Below, piece by piece: positions 7,465 through 17,500 of a DNA stretch of 64,000 nt; position 1 is the stretch's first letter, and every line of letters begins with the position of its first letter. Source of the stretch: Salinicola halophyticus (GTDB lineage Bacteria; Pseudomonadota; Gammaproteobacteria; Pseudomonadales; Halomonadaceae); the NCBI RefSeq assembly GCF_003206695.1, contig NZ_PZJN01000004.1, positions 105,570 to 169,569 of the forward strand, written 5' to 3'. Position numbers and translations under genes: made by a program. The notes beneath the pieces are model-generated. The model saw nothing but the letters and a program-made list of their open reading frames with translations, made no database searches and was not told the origin of the DNA.

Positions 7465-8616
7465 CTATTTGCCCAGTTTGACGTTGAACCCGAAGCCTTC
7501 CATGGCGTCACGCAGGCCGCCCTTGTTCTTCTTCAGCTCGACCCGCAGCGTCTGGAATTCCCGCCGTGATGGGTATTCGCGGCGGTAGGCATCGAACCCC
7601 GCGGCCATGCCCAGTCGACGACGATAGCGATCGAACGCCAGCATGTCCCGGCGCACGTCGTAGCAGGCCCGCGCGCACAGCGACAGCGCTTCCAGCGGTG
7701 GCGTCCAGCTGTGCAGCACGATCTTGCGCAGCCACGGGTCCGGCTTGAGCTGGCCGAGTTTCTTGCGTGACGGCAACCCGAAGTGGCGCATGGCGGCCTG
7801 ATAGATCATCTCGGTGCCCAGCATCTTGCCGTCGACGCTGTAGCCGGCGATATGCGGCGTACCGATATCGACCAGCTCGAACAGCGCCTCGTCGATCCCC
7901 GGCTCGTGCTCCCAGACATCGAGCACCGTACGCAGGTCGACCTCGTGTTCGAGCCGCTCGCGCAGCGCGACACCGTCGAGACAGTCGCCCCGGCCGGCAT
8001 TGATCAGCACGGTGCCGGATTTGAGTGCCTGGATGCGGTCGCGATTCAAGAGGTGGTGCGTGGCGTGTTTGCCGTCGGCCACCAGCGGCGTGTGCAGACA
8101 GACGATGTCGGCACGCTCGATCAGCGTATCCAGATCCAGGAAGTCTTCCCGATTCTCGGCCTCGGCACGCGGGGGATCACAGATCAGGCAGTCGACATCG
8201 AGATTGTCCAGACGCGCCGCCAGCCGCCCGCCGACGTTACCGGCACCCACGATTCCCACCGTCTTGCCGGATAGCGAGAAGCCGTCTTCCTCGGCCAGTA
8301 GCAACAGACTGGAAAGCACATAGTCGACCACCGAATCGGCATTGCTGCCCGGCGCGCTGGCAAAACCGATACCCCGTTCGGCGAGCAGGTTCGTATCGAT
8401 ATGGTCGGTGCCGATGGTACAGGTGCCGACGAACCTCAGCTTGTCGGCGCCTTCCAGCAGGGTGGCGTTTACCTGTGTGATCGATCGCACCACCAGCACA
8501 TCGTGCCCGCGGAGACTGTCTGCCGTCATCTCGCGGCCGGGCTGACGAGTGACTTCGCCCAGCTCGCCAAAAAACTCTTCCGCCAGCGGAATGTTCTCAT
8601 CCACCAGGATACGCAT
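7465..8616 (-). CDS. pdxB: erythronate-4-phosphate dehydrogenase
   Basis: This 383-residue D-2-hydroxyacid dehydrogenase converts 4-phosphoerythronate in pyridoxal-5'-phosphate synthesis. MRILVDENIPLAEEFF marks the true start at 8616; the frame stays open upstream into the divergent region, but that part is not protein-like for this family. The NAD site GIVGAGNVGG is visible, as are the catalytic arginine (LINAGRGDCLDG), glutamate (VWEHEPGID) and histidine (PHIAGYS). The C-terminal PdxB dimerisation domain follows. Length is close to E. coli PdxB (378). It is divergent from the WGR-like gene, with 222 bp between the starts. Confidence 0.95.
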   Translation of the reverse strand: MRILVDENIPLAEEFFGELGEVTRQPGREMTADSLRGHDVLVVRSITQVNATLLEGADKLRFVGTCTIGTDHIDTNLLAERGIGFASAPGSNADSVVDYVLSSLLLLAEEDGFSLSGKTVGIVGAGNVGGRLAARLDNLDVDCLICDPPRAEAENREDFLDLDTLIERADIVCLHTPLVADGKHATHHLLNRDRIQALKSGTVLINAGRGDCLDGVALRERLEHEVDLRTVLDVWEHEPGIDEALFELVDIGTPHIAGYSVDGKMLGTEMIYQAAMRHFGLPSRKKLGQLKPDPWLRKIVLHSWTPPLEALSLCARACYDVRRDMLAFDRYRRRLGMAAGFDAYRREYPSRREFQTLRVELKKNKGGLRDAMEGFGFNVKLGK

Positions 8617-8838
8617 GACTTTCCTCTTGATTGGTTCCGTCCCGACGGTTGTCTCGTTCAATCCCGACCCCAGGCAATGGTGACGACCGATCAAGTGCCG
8701 GTCATGGGCCTCGAAAGCGGCGTCGATTTCTGCAGCGCTTGCTTTACAATGGCGCCTGACGTCAGCTGCGCCGCGGGGTCGAAGCACCGCAACGCTTGGC
8801 GCAGCCATATTAGGCCCGCCATTCGCGATGAACAAGCG

Positions 8839-9141
8839 ATGAGCGCCAACGCAGCAGGAGACCGTGTGATCGTCCGTTGGGAAAGTGAACATGACTACGT
8901 TCTGGTCCATCTGCACCAGGACATGTTTGGCGACTGGATCTACAGTCGCGCCTGGGGCCAGATCGGCACCCAGTATGGCGGTCTCAAGCATGCCGTCGCC
9001 GAGAGCTACGCCCAGGCGATGATGTGGGTCGACGATCTTTCCCACATTCAGACCGCGCGGGGCTATCGCAAGGTGCTCGAGGCCGACGACGACAGCCCCG
9101 AAGGCCGCCAGGCCGTGGCCCAGCTCTCGCTACTGGATTAG
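8839..9141 (+). CDS. small WGR-like protein
   Basis: This 100-residue protein has the core VIVRWESEHDYVLVHLHQDMFGDW followed by SRAWGQIGTQYGG, which resembles a WGR domain (Trp-Gly-Arg; here WGQ). The WGR motif is found in PARP-like and some bacterial regulator proteins and is thought to bind nucleic acid. It starts at ATG 8839; the open frame runs back to 8401 but overlaps pdxB. Hypothetical 100-residue homologues of this type are common in Halomonadaceae, as far as I recall. The function is unknown. Its last five codons, including the stop, are duplicated immediately downstream. Confidence 0.75.
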   Translation: MSANAAGDRVIVRWESEHDYVLVHLHQDMFGDWIYSRAWGQIGTQYGGLKHAVAESYAQAMMWVDDLSHIQTARGYRKVLEADDDSPEGRQAVAQLSLLD

Positions 9142-9161
9142 ACCTCGCTACTGGACTAGAC
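9126..9161. repeat. 18-bp tandem duplication spanning a stop codon
   Basis: CTCGCTACTGGATTAGAC (9126-9143) is followed directly by CTCGCTACTGGACTAGAC (9144-9161), one mismatch in 18. The first copy is the coding end (Ser-Leu-Leu-Asp-stop) of the WGR-like gene; the second is a non-coding copy of it. Confidence 0.95.
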
Positions 9162-9167
9162 CTCGCG

Positions 9168-9191
9168 CGACCTCCGTCGCCGCGGAGGTCG
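9168..9191. terminator. hairpin between convergent WGR-like gene and rlmKL
   Basis: CGACCTCCG pairs perfectly with CGGAGGTCG across 6 bases, in the 60-bp gap between two convergent genes. No T-run is present on either strand, so termination strength is uncertain. Confidence 0.5.
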
Positions 9192-9201
9192 GATTCGTCG
9201 G

Positions 9202-11394
9202 CTAGCCGGCGTGCCGAATGCGAAAACAGTGATGCAGATTGGCACGCCGGGTGAAGTCCGGATCGTAGGTCTGGGCGGTGATCTCCTCGACGCGATAGCG
9301 TGATGCCACTTCGTCGTCCAGCCGGAAACGCTGCTGGTTGTTGGAGAAGATCAGCTCCCCGGCCGGCGCCAGACGGGCCATAGCCAGTTCGATCAGTCGG
9401 GCGTGGTCGCGCTGGATATCCAGCGTCCCCTCCATCTTCTTGGAGTTCGAGAACGTCGGCGGATCCATGAAGATCAGGTCGAACTCGCTGCCGGCAGTCT
9501 CGAGCCAGCGCAGGCAGTCGTCGCGCACGACCCGGTGGCGGCTCGGATCGAGCTTGTTGAGCGTGAAGTTGTCTCGCGCCCACTCCAGGTAGGTGTTCGA
9601 CAGATCGACGCTGATACTGTCGCTGGCCCCGCCCAGCGCCGCGTGAACGGTGGCCGTGGCGGTATAGCAGAACAGGTTGAGGAAGCGTTTGCCTTTGGCC
9701 TTCTCGCCGAGCAGACGACGCACCGGGCGGTGATCCAGGAACAGCCCGGTATCCAGATAGTCCTTGAGATTGACCCAGAGTTTGGCGCCGCCCTCCTCGA
9801 CCACGAAGCGGTCGCCGCTATTGGCCTGCTTGCGATACTGCGCCTTGCCGCTCTGACGCTCGCGCTGCTTGTAATGAATCTGCTCGGGCCGCACGTCCAT
9901 CGCCACAGGGATGGCGCTCAACGCGTCCATCAGACGACGCTGCGCCTTGCTCGGGTCGACCGACTTGGGCGCAGCGTACTCCTGCACGTGGATCTGGTGG
10001 CCATAGACATCGATGGCCAAGGCGTATTCCGGCATGTCGGCGTCGTAAAGCCGGTAACAGGATTCGCCGGACTTCTTGAGCCACTTGTTCAACCGCTTGC
10101 GGTTCTTCTGCAGCCGATTGGCGAACATCTGCGCGCCCTCGCTCAGCGGCGCTTCTTTCGGCACCGCCCGAGATCGCGACTCCTCGGCTTCGGCGGGATC
10201 CCGTTCGTCGATGTCGATCAGCAGCAGCTTGCAGTCGAGCGGGCCATTCTTGAACGCGTACTGCTTGTGGGCTCGCAGCCCGAGCCGATGGCCCAGGTCC
10301 GGATTGCCGGTGAACAGCGCCAATTGCCAGCCCGGGAACTGCTGGCGCATGCGTTCGCCCAGATCGCTGTAGAGAGCGACCAGTTCGGGCAGCTCCCCCA
10401 GGCGTTCGCCGTAGGGCGGATTGGTCACGATCAGCCCCGTCTGCAAGGTTTCGCTGCCATCCGCCGCTTGCGGGCGCTCGAGCGACTTCACCGAGCCGCC
10501 ATTCAGCGTGATCAACGCCGGGATGCCGGCACGCATGGCGTTGCTTTTGGCGGCACCGATCGCCTGCGGGCTCTGGTCCAGACCGAACAGATGCGAGCGG
10601 GCCCCACGCCTGCCGACATCGGCACGCGTCTGAGCCTCGCGACGTAGCGTGTGCCAGATTTCGGCGTCGAAATCGGCCAGTGTCTCCAGGGCAAAACGCT
10701 CGCGACTCATTTGCGGAGCGATGTCAGCCGCCATCATCGCCGCTTCGATCAACAGGGTACCGGCCCCGCACATCGGGTCGACCAACGGCTCTCCGCGTTT
10801 GGCCCGGGCCGGCCAGTCGGCCCGGACCAGCAGCGCCGCCGCCAAGTTCTCCTTCAGCGGAGCGTGGCCGGCATCGCGCCGGTAGCCCCGCTGATGAAGG
10901 CTCGCGCCCACCAGATCGATACCGACCAGCAGCTGGCCCTTGTGCAGATGGGCATAAAGGCGCACGTCCGCCTCTCGCGGATCGATGGAGGGCCTCTCCC
11001 AGCCCGTCGCGAGCAGCGCTTCCACCACGCCATCCTTGACGACCTGCGCGCCGAATCGTGTATGGCGAATGGCGGCAGACTGACCATGAAAATCCACGGC
11101 CAGAGTCTGCCCGGGCTTCAGCATCTTGGCCCACGGCTGAGATCTGACCGCTTCGACGATCGCCGCGGGCTCCTCGCAACCGGTTTCCCGCCCCAATGTC
11201 ACGATCACCCGATTGGCCAGGCGTGACCACAGGCAGATGCGATAGGCAGTGGCCCGGTCGGCGCTCGCGTGTAGACCGGCGACCGTAGTTTTTTGTATCT
11301 CGGCTCCCAGAGTCGCGACTTCGTCGGCCAGCAGGGACTCGATACCCCAAGGGCAGGTGATGTAGAGATTTAACAGCAAGTTATCGTCCTTCAT
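9202..11394 (-). CDS. rlmL: bifunctional 23S rRNA methyltransferase RlmKL (m2G2445 and m7G2069)
   Basis: This 730-residue fusion has an N-terminal THUMP domain, an RlmL methyltransferase half with the target-base motif NPPYGERLGE, and a C-terminal RlmK half with its own motif MDPPTFSNSKK and SAM-binding FLNLFCYTATATVHAA. It modifies helix 74 of 23S rRNA during 50S assembly. The start MKDDNLLLNLYITCPWGIESLL at 11394 matches family starts; the frame is open upstream to 11490 without similarity. Length fits E. coli RlmL (702). Confidence 0.96.
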   Translation of the reverse strand: MKDDNLLLNLYITCPWGIESLLADEVATLGAEIQKTTVAGLHASADRATAYRICLWSRLANRVIVTLGRETGCEEPAAIVEAVRSQPWAKMLKPGQTLAVDFHGQSAAIRHTRFGAQVVKDGVVEALLATGWERPSIDPREADVRLYAHLHKGQLLVGIDLVGASLHQRGYRRDAGHAPLKENLAAALLVRADWPARAKRGEPLVDPMCGAGTLLIEAAMMAADIAPQMSRERFALETLADFDAEIWHTLRREAQTRADVGRRGARSHLFGLDQSPQAIGAAKSNAMRAGIPALITLNGGSVKSLERPQAADGSETLQTGLIVTNPPYGERLGELPELVALYSDLGERMRQQFPGWQLALFTGNPDLGHRLGLRAHKQYAFKNGPLDCKLLLIDIDERDPAEAEESRSRAVPKEAPLSEGAQMFANRLQKNRKRLNKWLKKSGESCYRLYDADMPEYALAIDVYGHQIHVQEYAAPKSVDPSKAQRRLMDALSAIPVAMDVRPEQIHYKQRERQSGKAQYRKQANSGDRFVVEEGGAKLWVNLKDYLDTGLFLDHRPVRRLLGEKAKGKRFLNLFCYTATATVHAALGGASDSISVDLSNTYLEWARDNFTLNKLDPSRHRVVRDDCLRWLETAGSEFDLIFMDPPTFSNSKKMEGTLDIQRDHARLIELAMARLAPAGELIFSNNQQRFRLDDEVASRYRVEEITAQTYDPDFTRRANLHHCFRIRHAG

Positions 11395-11647
11395 GGCGGC
11401 ATCATCGGACCCGTGTATAGCGGTCATATTCCCTTGGAGGCAGTAAAAAAAAGGCTTTATGACAAAACGCCTATCGACATCGTTTCTCATTTCGACTAAA
11501 GATGACAGTCGTAGCTACGAAACAACGCATGCGGTTTGCCTGTCCGGACGTTTTCGCGGGCAGCCTGTCGAATTTGGCCTTGTGCCGATCGACTGGCTGT
11601 GGTTTTCCCCAGGAGATGCACTTGTTCAGACAAGAGGCTACTACACG

Positions 11648-11857
11648 ATGAAACGACAGAAACGTGATCGCAACCAGCGGGCATTTCTCCACGGCTACAA
11701 GGCTGGCATCGTCGGTCGCTCACGCGATGAGTGTCCCAGCCAGGAAGTGAATCTGCGTGAAAACTGGATGAGCGGATGGCGTGAGGGTCGCGGAGACCAG
11801 TGGGCCGGAATGACAGGCGTTTCGGGTATCCATAAGAACCCCGCGGTGATGACGTAG
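11648..11857 (+). CDS. rmf: ribosome modulation factor
   Basis: This 69-residue basic protein dimerises 70S ribosomes into inactive 100S particles in stationary phase. The signature MKRQKRDRNQRAFLHGYKAG and CP...REnWMSGWREGR is clear. The length matches the longer Pseudomonas/Halomonas form (E. coli 55). The frame is open to 11459, but homology begins at ATG 11648. The 253-bp gap upstream (11395-11647) holds the divergent promoters of rlmKL and rmf; I cannot point to reliable boxes. Confidence 0.95.
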   Translation: MKRQKRDRNQRAFLHGYKAGIVGRSRDECPSQEVNLRENWMSGWREGRGDQWAGMTGVSGIHKNPAVMT

Positions 11858-11880
11858 CTGCCGCTTACCTCGGCATGATC

Positions 11881-11907
11881 AAGGCTCGCTACTGGCGGGC
11901 CTTTTTA
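11881..11907 (+). terminator. rho-independent terminator after rmf
   Basis: AAGGCTCGC pairs with GCGGGCCTT (one G-T pair) across 5 bases and is followed by TTTTATT. It may also act on the opposite strand for convergent pyrD, because the upstream side is A-rich. Confidence 0.75.
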
Positions 11908-12031
11908 TTGCCCGCTTTTTGGCTCGAGTCGGTCGCTTCATTCACCGCCTTACCGCGTACTCCTACCCGTCTCGCTCTTGAAACGCTCTTATCATCGCGT
12001 GCCCTTGCCGTCGAACGTATTCGCCCGGGGC

Positions 12032-13063
12032 TCACGCTGGCTGGCGGTCGTCGTTCTGGGTCGCCCGTACGCACTCGCCGATCAGTTCGGGACCGCGATA
12101 GATGAAGCCGGTATAGAGCTGGACCAGATCGGCCCCGGCCTGACATTTTTCGCTCGCCCGAACGCCGCTGTCGATACCGCCCGCACCGATGATCGGCATC
12201 GTCGGCAACAGGCGCCTCAATTCCCGGACCACCGCCGTCGAACTCGCGAACAGCGGCGCGCCCGATAATCCTCCCGCCTCGTGGGCGTGCGGCATGCCCG
12301 TCACGTGCTCCCGCGACACCGTGGTATTGGTTGCGATGACGCCGTCGATGTCGTTGGCCTGAAGCGTCTCCGCCACCAGGGCGATCTCGTCTCGGGTCAT
12401 GTCCGGGGCAATCTTGACCGCCAGCGGCACGCGACGGCCGGATTCGGCATCGAGCCTGGACGCCTCGGTCTTCAGCGCCCCGAGCAGGCCGTCGAGATGA
12501 TCACCGAACTGAAGATTGCGCAGCCCCGGCGTGTTGGGTGAGGAGATATTCACCGTCACGTAGTGTGCAGCGCCATGGGCCTTGCGCAGGCAGGTCACGT
12601 AGTCATCCACTGCGCGCTCGACCGGTGTCGTCAGATTCTTGCCGATGTTGATGCCGATGACACCGTTGTAGCGGCTCTTCCGCACATTGGCGACCAGATG
12701 GTCGACGCCGGCGTTGTTGAATCCCATCCGGTTGATGATCGCCTGCGGCCCGGCCAATCGAAACAGACGCGGCCTGGGATTGCCCTGCTGCGGCTTGGGG
12801 GTCACCGTACCGACTTCGACAAAACCGAAGCCCAGCGCCCCGAGGGCGTCCAGATGGTCGGCATTCTTGTCCAAGCCCGCTGCCAGTCCGACCCGATTCG
12901 GAAACGCCAGCCCCATCAACTCGGTGGAGGCCGACGCCACGTAGGCATCGCCCAGCATACTGGTCAGACGCGCCCGATGCGCGGTATCCAGCGCGGTCAG
13001 CGTGAGTCGATGAGCGGTCTCGGGTTCTAACCGAAACAACAGGGAGCGAACGAGGGCGTACAT
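12032..13063 (-). CDS. pyrD: dihydroorotate dehydrogenase (quinone), class 2
   Basis: This 343-residue membrane-associated flavoenzyme catalyses the fourth step of pyrimidine synthesis and passes electrons to quinone. The N-terminal amphipathic segment MYALVRSLLFRLEPETAHR marks class 2 and decides the start at 13063. FMN and substrate motifs are GLDKNADHLDALG, NRMGFNNAG and VNISSPNTPGLR. The catalytic serine lies in NTTVSRE, and GAGGIDSG follows near the end. The gene lies 138 bp downstream of the secreted-protein gene on the same strand but probably has its own promoter. Confidence 0.96.
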   Translation of the reverse strand: MYALVRSLLFRLEPETAHRLTLTALDTAHRARLTSMLGDAYVASASTELMGLAFPNRVGLAAGLDKNADHLDALGALGFGFVEVGTVTPKPQQGNPRPRLFRLAGPQAIINRMGFNNAGVDHLVANVRKSRYNGVIGINIGKNLTTPVERAVDDYVTCLRKAHGAAHYVTVNISSPNTPGLRNLQFGDHLDGLLGALKTEASRLDAESGRRVPLAVKIAPDMTRDEIALVAETLQANDIDGVIATNTTVSREHVTGMPHAHEAGGLSGAPLFASSTAVVRELRRLLPTMPIIGAGGIDSGVRASEKCQAGADLVQLYTGFIYRGPELIGECVRATQNDDRQPA

Positions 13064-13159
13064 GGAAAAATCTCGTCGGTAACGAAAGGGGGCAGTAGCG
13101 GCGGGCGAGTATATCCCAACTCGACGCGGCGACACGAATTCGACGCCCAGCAACGACAA

Positions 13160-13183
13160 GGCCCGGCGACGATGCACCGGGCC
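13160..13183 (-). terminator. hairpin after the secreted duplicated-domain gene
   Basis: GGCCCGG pairs with CCGGGCC across a 10-base loop, 18 bp beyond the stop of the minus-strand gene at 13202. The T-content after it on the minus strand is modest (TTGTCGTT). Confidence 0.5.
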
Positions 13184-13201
13184 GTGTCATGGCACGAGCC
13201 G

Positions 13202-14344
13202 TTATTGCGTGTCGAGTTGCTGAACGCGCAAGGTGTAGTTGTTGGCGCCGTTCATGGCTGAACCGAACCGCTGTCCCTTGACCCAGACGCGATAGCGACC
13301 CGGCTGCAGCACGCTCTCGATATCGAAATCGCCGTCGGCAAGAGAGCCCTCGTCGCTGGCCACCGTATTACCATTGGCATCGAGAACCTTAGCCTGGAGG
13401 CGATACGTGCCCTCGTTGCCAGGGAACGTCGAGCTGGCGATCGAGACCGTGCCCCGGTCGACGACATCAAAGCTCAACACCTGGCCTTCCTGGCGAATCT
13501 CGATATCAGCCACGACCTCGTCGAAAGCATCGGGCAAGTCCGGCTGGTTGTTGCGGGCCCTACTGCTCTCGGAGGCGCTCGAGGCATCTGTCGCAGAGCT
13601 CGGTTTTGCCGCCGTGCCGGTGTTGGTGGTGCCGAAGGTGGCGTCATCCTGTCCTGCCGAACCACCCTGCCCAGTCGAACTGCGCTGCCCTGTCGAAGCG
13701 CTTTGGGAAGCCGCCCCGCTGGCGCTGACGCTGCTGGCCGCCTTACGTCCCGGCGCGCTCAAGGTCGCGACCTGGTCGCCTTCATCGACGAACGCCGTGG
13801 TCCGGCCACTGGGACCAGGCCCGCCGAACATGATGCCGCCGCCGTTGTCGACCCCGCCATCATCGCTGCCGACCACGTTGCCGCTGGCATCCAGTCTCGC
13901 GACATCGACGTTGAAACTGTTCCCGCCCGTCTTGGTGGTCCCGAACTTCTGCCCGGAAACCTGCAGCGAGTAATCACCCGGCTCGAGTTCCTGCGTCAGC
14001 TTGAGCCCCCCGGTGGAGCCCAATCCCGAACCGCTGGTCAGCACCTTGCCGTTGCTGTCCACGAGTTTGGCCGAGATCTTGTAATCGTCGGACTCCCCCG
14101 GCAGCGTCGAACTGGTGAACCGATAGCGTCCCGCCTCGTCGACCGTGAACGGATGCTGGTGGAGGCCCCCGAAGAAGAAGCTCCGGCTGCGCGCATCGGA
14201 ATCGGATTTGAAAAAGTGGGTCAGATCGACCTTGCTGGCTGCTTCCTGAGCATCCTTCAATGCTTCGCTCTGAGCCAGAACCTGAGTGCTGGCGCCCGCC
14301 AGGCTCAACGCCACGAATAAACTGGACAATACGCGATACTTCAT
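13202..14344 (-). CDS. secreted protein with two copies of a beta domain joined by a Ser/Thr-rich linker
   Basis: This 380-residue protein has a signal peptide (residues 1-24, cleavage likely after VLA). The two halves are repeats. Residues ~71-150 contain SSTLPGESDDYKISAKLVDSNG, then a PGDYSLQVSGQKFG block. Residues ~297-378 contain SSTFPGNEGTYRLQAKVLDANG, then a PGRYRVWVKGQRFG block. The fold resembles pre-peptidase C-terminal (PPC-like) beta domains. A low-complexity S/T/G/A linker spans about 195-265. No catalytic domain is present. It is probably a periplasmic or surface binding protein. I do not recognise a named family. The start at 14344 is preceded by AGAGAGG. Confidence 0.75.
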   Translation of the reverse strand: MKYRVLSSLFVALSLAGASTQVLAQSEALKDAQEAASKVDLTHFFKSDSDARSRSFFFGGLHQHPFTVDEAGRYRFTSSTLPGESDDYKISAKLVDSNGKVLTSGSGLGSTGGLKLTQELEPGDYSLQVSGQKFGTTKTGGNSFNVDVARLDASGNVVGSDDGGVDNGGGIMFGGPGPSGRTTAFVDEGDQVATLSAPGRKAASSVSASGAASQSASTGQRSSTGQGGSAGQDDATFGTTNTGTAAKPSSATDASSASESSRARNNQPDLPDAFDEVVADIEIRQEGQVLSFDVVDRGTVSIASSTFPGNEGTYRLQAKVLDANGNTVASDEGSLADGDFDIESVLQPGRYRVWVKGQRFGSAMNGANNYTLRVQQLDTQ

Positions 14345-14473
14345 GGGGCCTCTCTGCATTCTGCGACCGAATCGGAGCAAAGCATAACAGAGACGCCCAC
14401 CGACGCACCTTAAAAGGCTGCCGACAGACGTCTTGTCGTCTTGCTACCAGAAAACCTGTGGCCTGACGCGCAG

Positions 14474-14531
14474 CGAGCAACATCGCTGTTGCTCGTCACG
14501 ATCATCCAGAGCGGGCGGCCTTGCCGCCCGC
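14474..14531 (-). terminator. paired hairpins after gdhB
   Basis: On the minus strand gdhB is followed first by GCGGGCGGC/GCCGCCCGC with a 3-base loop (14511-14531), then by CGAGCAAC/GTTGCTCG with a 6-base loop (14474-14495). Neither has a good T-run, but their tandem placement directly after a long gene supports a termination role. Confidence 0.55.
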
Positions 14532-14546
14532 CTGCCTGTCGCCACC

Positions 14547-17500
14547 TTATCCCTCGCTTTCACTCTCGGCAAGGTCGACCAGTTCGCGGATCGCCACTGC
14601 CACCAGCGGGAAGCTGATCGATGCGCCCGTTCCGATCTCGGCCAGCAACGCATTCCAGCGCTCGAGCAGCGGCGAGTGCTGTTCCTGCCAATGTTCGACC
14701 CGCGGCTCAACCTCACGCGGCGCATCCGTCATCCCCAGCACTTTCACCGTCAATGCCAACTGCTGACGATCCAGATCGTCGCGGAAGGTCTCCCGCGCCT
14801 GGGCCTGCCAGCTATCGCGCACCTCGAGGCTATTGATCTGCTGCATCACCCACGGCAGCTCCAGACGCTGACCGATGGCGTAATAGGTCTCGGCAACCCG
14901 CTGGATTTTATCGCCACTGGTGCGGGCGGCGCGAATGATCCCGAGTCCGGCGTACAGATTGGACGCCGCGGCAACGATCGAAGCCAACGCTTCCGGCACC
15001 TTGGCCTCGACCAGCGCTTCGCAGCGCTTGGCCCAGGCTTCTCGCTCGTCGCCATTGAGGCGATTGCCGATATCTTCCTGCAACTGTGCCAGCTGGGGCG
15101 CGTACTGCTCGACACACTCCTTGATGCTGAGCGAGCCTCGGTGACGCAGAAACCAGCGCGTCGCGCGGCGCAGCAGGCGCATCAGGTCGAGCATCATGGC
15201 GTACTGCGTCTGACTCTCGACACGATGATCCAGCGCTTCGATCTGCTCCCACAGCTGATTGAACCCGAAGCTGTCGCGCGCAATCACGTAGGCCTGAGCG
15301 ATCTCCACTCGCGAGGCGCCGGTGGAGTCGCGTAGCTGCCGCACGAAAGTGATACCCATGTGGTCGACCAGGTCGTTGGCGATCTGGGTCGCGACGATCT
15401 CGCGCTTGAGGCGGTGCTGGTAGAGATCGTCCGGGTAGCGCTCCGACAGGGTGGCGGGAAACGCCTTCGTCACGTGCTGCTGCAACTGCGGGTCCGCCGG
15501 CAGCTCGGCGGCGATCAGATCGCTCTTGAGCGTACTCTTGGCGTAGGAGATCAGCACGCTGAGCTCCGGCAGGGTCAAGCCGCCATCCGCATTGCTGCGC
15601 TCGATCAGCTGTTCGTCGCTGGGCAGGAACTCAAGTTCACGATCGAGACTGCCGGCCGCTTCGAGCTCGTTGATGAAGCGACGATACGGGCCAAGCCCCT
15701 CCTTGGACTGCAGCTCGGAGAGCGACAGCGCCTGGGTCTGGCGATAGTTGTCGCGCACGACCAGCTCGCCGACCTCCTCGGTCATCTCGACCAGCAGCTG
15801 GTTGCGCTGCTTCTCGGTCATGTCGCCACGCTGAACGATACCGTCCAGCAGGATCTTGATGTTGACCTCGTGGTCCGAACAGTTGACGCCACCGGCATTG
15901 TCGATGAAATCGGTATTGACGCGGATGCCCTTCTCCGCCGCTTCCATGCGTCCGCGCTGGGTCAGACCCAGGTTGCCACCCTCGCCGACCACGCGGCAGT
16001 TGAGATCCCGGCCATCGATCCGCAACCCGTCGTTGGCCTTGTCGCCGACATCCGCATGGCTCTCGCTGGCTGCCTTGACGTAGGTGCCGATGCCGCCATT
16101 CCAGACCAGGTCGACCTTCGACTTGAGCATCGCGTTGATCAGATCGTTCGGCGACAGCTTGTCGACCTTGATGCCGAAGACCTTTTTCATTGCCGCGGAG
16201 ACAGGAATCGACTTGGCATCGCGGGAGAAGATGCCGCCACCTTCGGAGATCGTCTTGTCGTCGTAATCCGACCAGCTCGACCGCGGCAATGCGAACAGGC
16301 GCTTGCGCTCGGCAAAGGACTTGGCGGCATCCGGCTTGGGGTCGACGAAGATATGGCGGTGGTTGAAGGCCCCGACCAGCTGAATCTTGTCGGACAGCAG
16401 CATGCCGTTACCGAAGACATCGCCGGCCATGTCGCCGATACCCAGTACGCTGAAGGTATCTTCCTGGGTGTTCAGGCCCATCTCCCGGAAATGGCGCTTG
16501 ACCGACTCCCAGGCACCGCGCGCGGTGATCGCCATGCCCTTGTGGTCATAACCCTGGGCCCCGCCGGAGGCGAAGGCGTCGCGCAGCCAGAAGTCATACT
16601 CGATCGAGATCGCGTTGGCATAGTCGGAGAACGTCGCCGTGCCCTTGTCGGCCGCCACCACCAGATACGGGTCATCCGGATCGTGACGGACGACGTTGAG
16701 CGGCGGTACCACGGTGGTGCCGTCGAGATTGTCGGTGAGATCCAGCAGGCCCCGGATCAGCGTCCGGTAGCATTCGATCCCTTCGGCCTGGATAGCATCG
16801 CGGTCGGCATTTTCCGGCATCCGCTTGCAGATGAACCCACCCTTGGCGCCGACCGGGACGATGACCGAGTTCTTGACCTGCTGCGCTTTCATCAGCCCCA
16901 GAATCTCGGTGCGGAAATCCTCGTTGCGATCCGACCAGCGCAAGCCCCCGCGCGCGACCTTGCCGCCGCGCAGGTGAACGCCTTCCATCCGCGGCGAGTA
17001 GACGAACACTTCGAACATCGGCCGCGGCTTGGGCATGCCCGGCACCTTGCTCGGCTCCAGCTTGAACGAGATGTAGGCCTTGGTACTGCCGTCTTCGCCC
17101 GGCTGGAAGAAGTTGGTCCGCACGGTGGCCTGGATCAGATCGACATAGCGGCGCAGCAGCAGGTCGTCGTTGAGGCTGGCCACCTGATCGAGCATCGCGT
17201 TGAGCTCGTCGATGCAGGCCTGGCACTGTTCGTCGCGCTGCTTGGTCGTTTCCGGCGAAAACCGCAGCGAAAACAGCCGCGTCAGACCCCGGGTGATATC
17301 GGCGTGGGCAGCCAGCGTGCTGGCGATGTAGGCCTGCGACAGCCCGATCCGCAGCTGCTTCATGTAGTGCGCATAGGCGCGCAGCACCGCCACCTGGCGC
17401 CAGTCCAGATCGGCGCCGATGATCAGCCGGTTGTAACGATCGTTCTCGGCATCGCCGACCCAGATCCGGGTGAACGCATCGATGAAGTTGTCGCGCATGT

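Noticed and set aside
9403-10647. 414-codon plus-strand frame opposite rlmKL
   Set aside because: It is antisense to RlmKL and has no family signature.
11875-12105. possible small plus-strand gene after rmf
   Set aside because: It starts inside the rmf terminator and runs into pyrD antisense sequence.
16084-16266. short plus-strand frame inside gdhB
   Set aside because: It is one of many small antisense frames; no start signal or domain.
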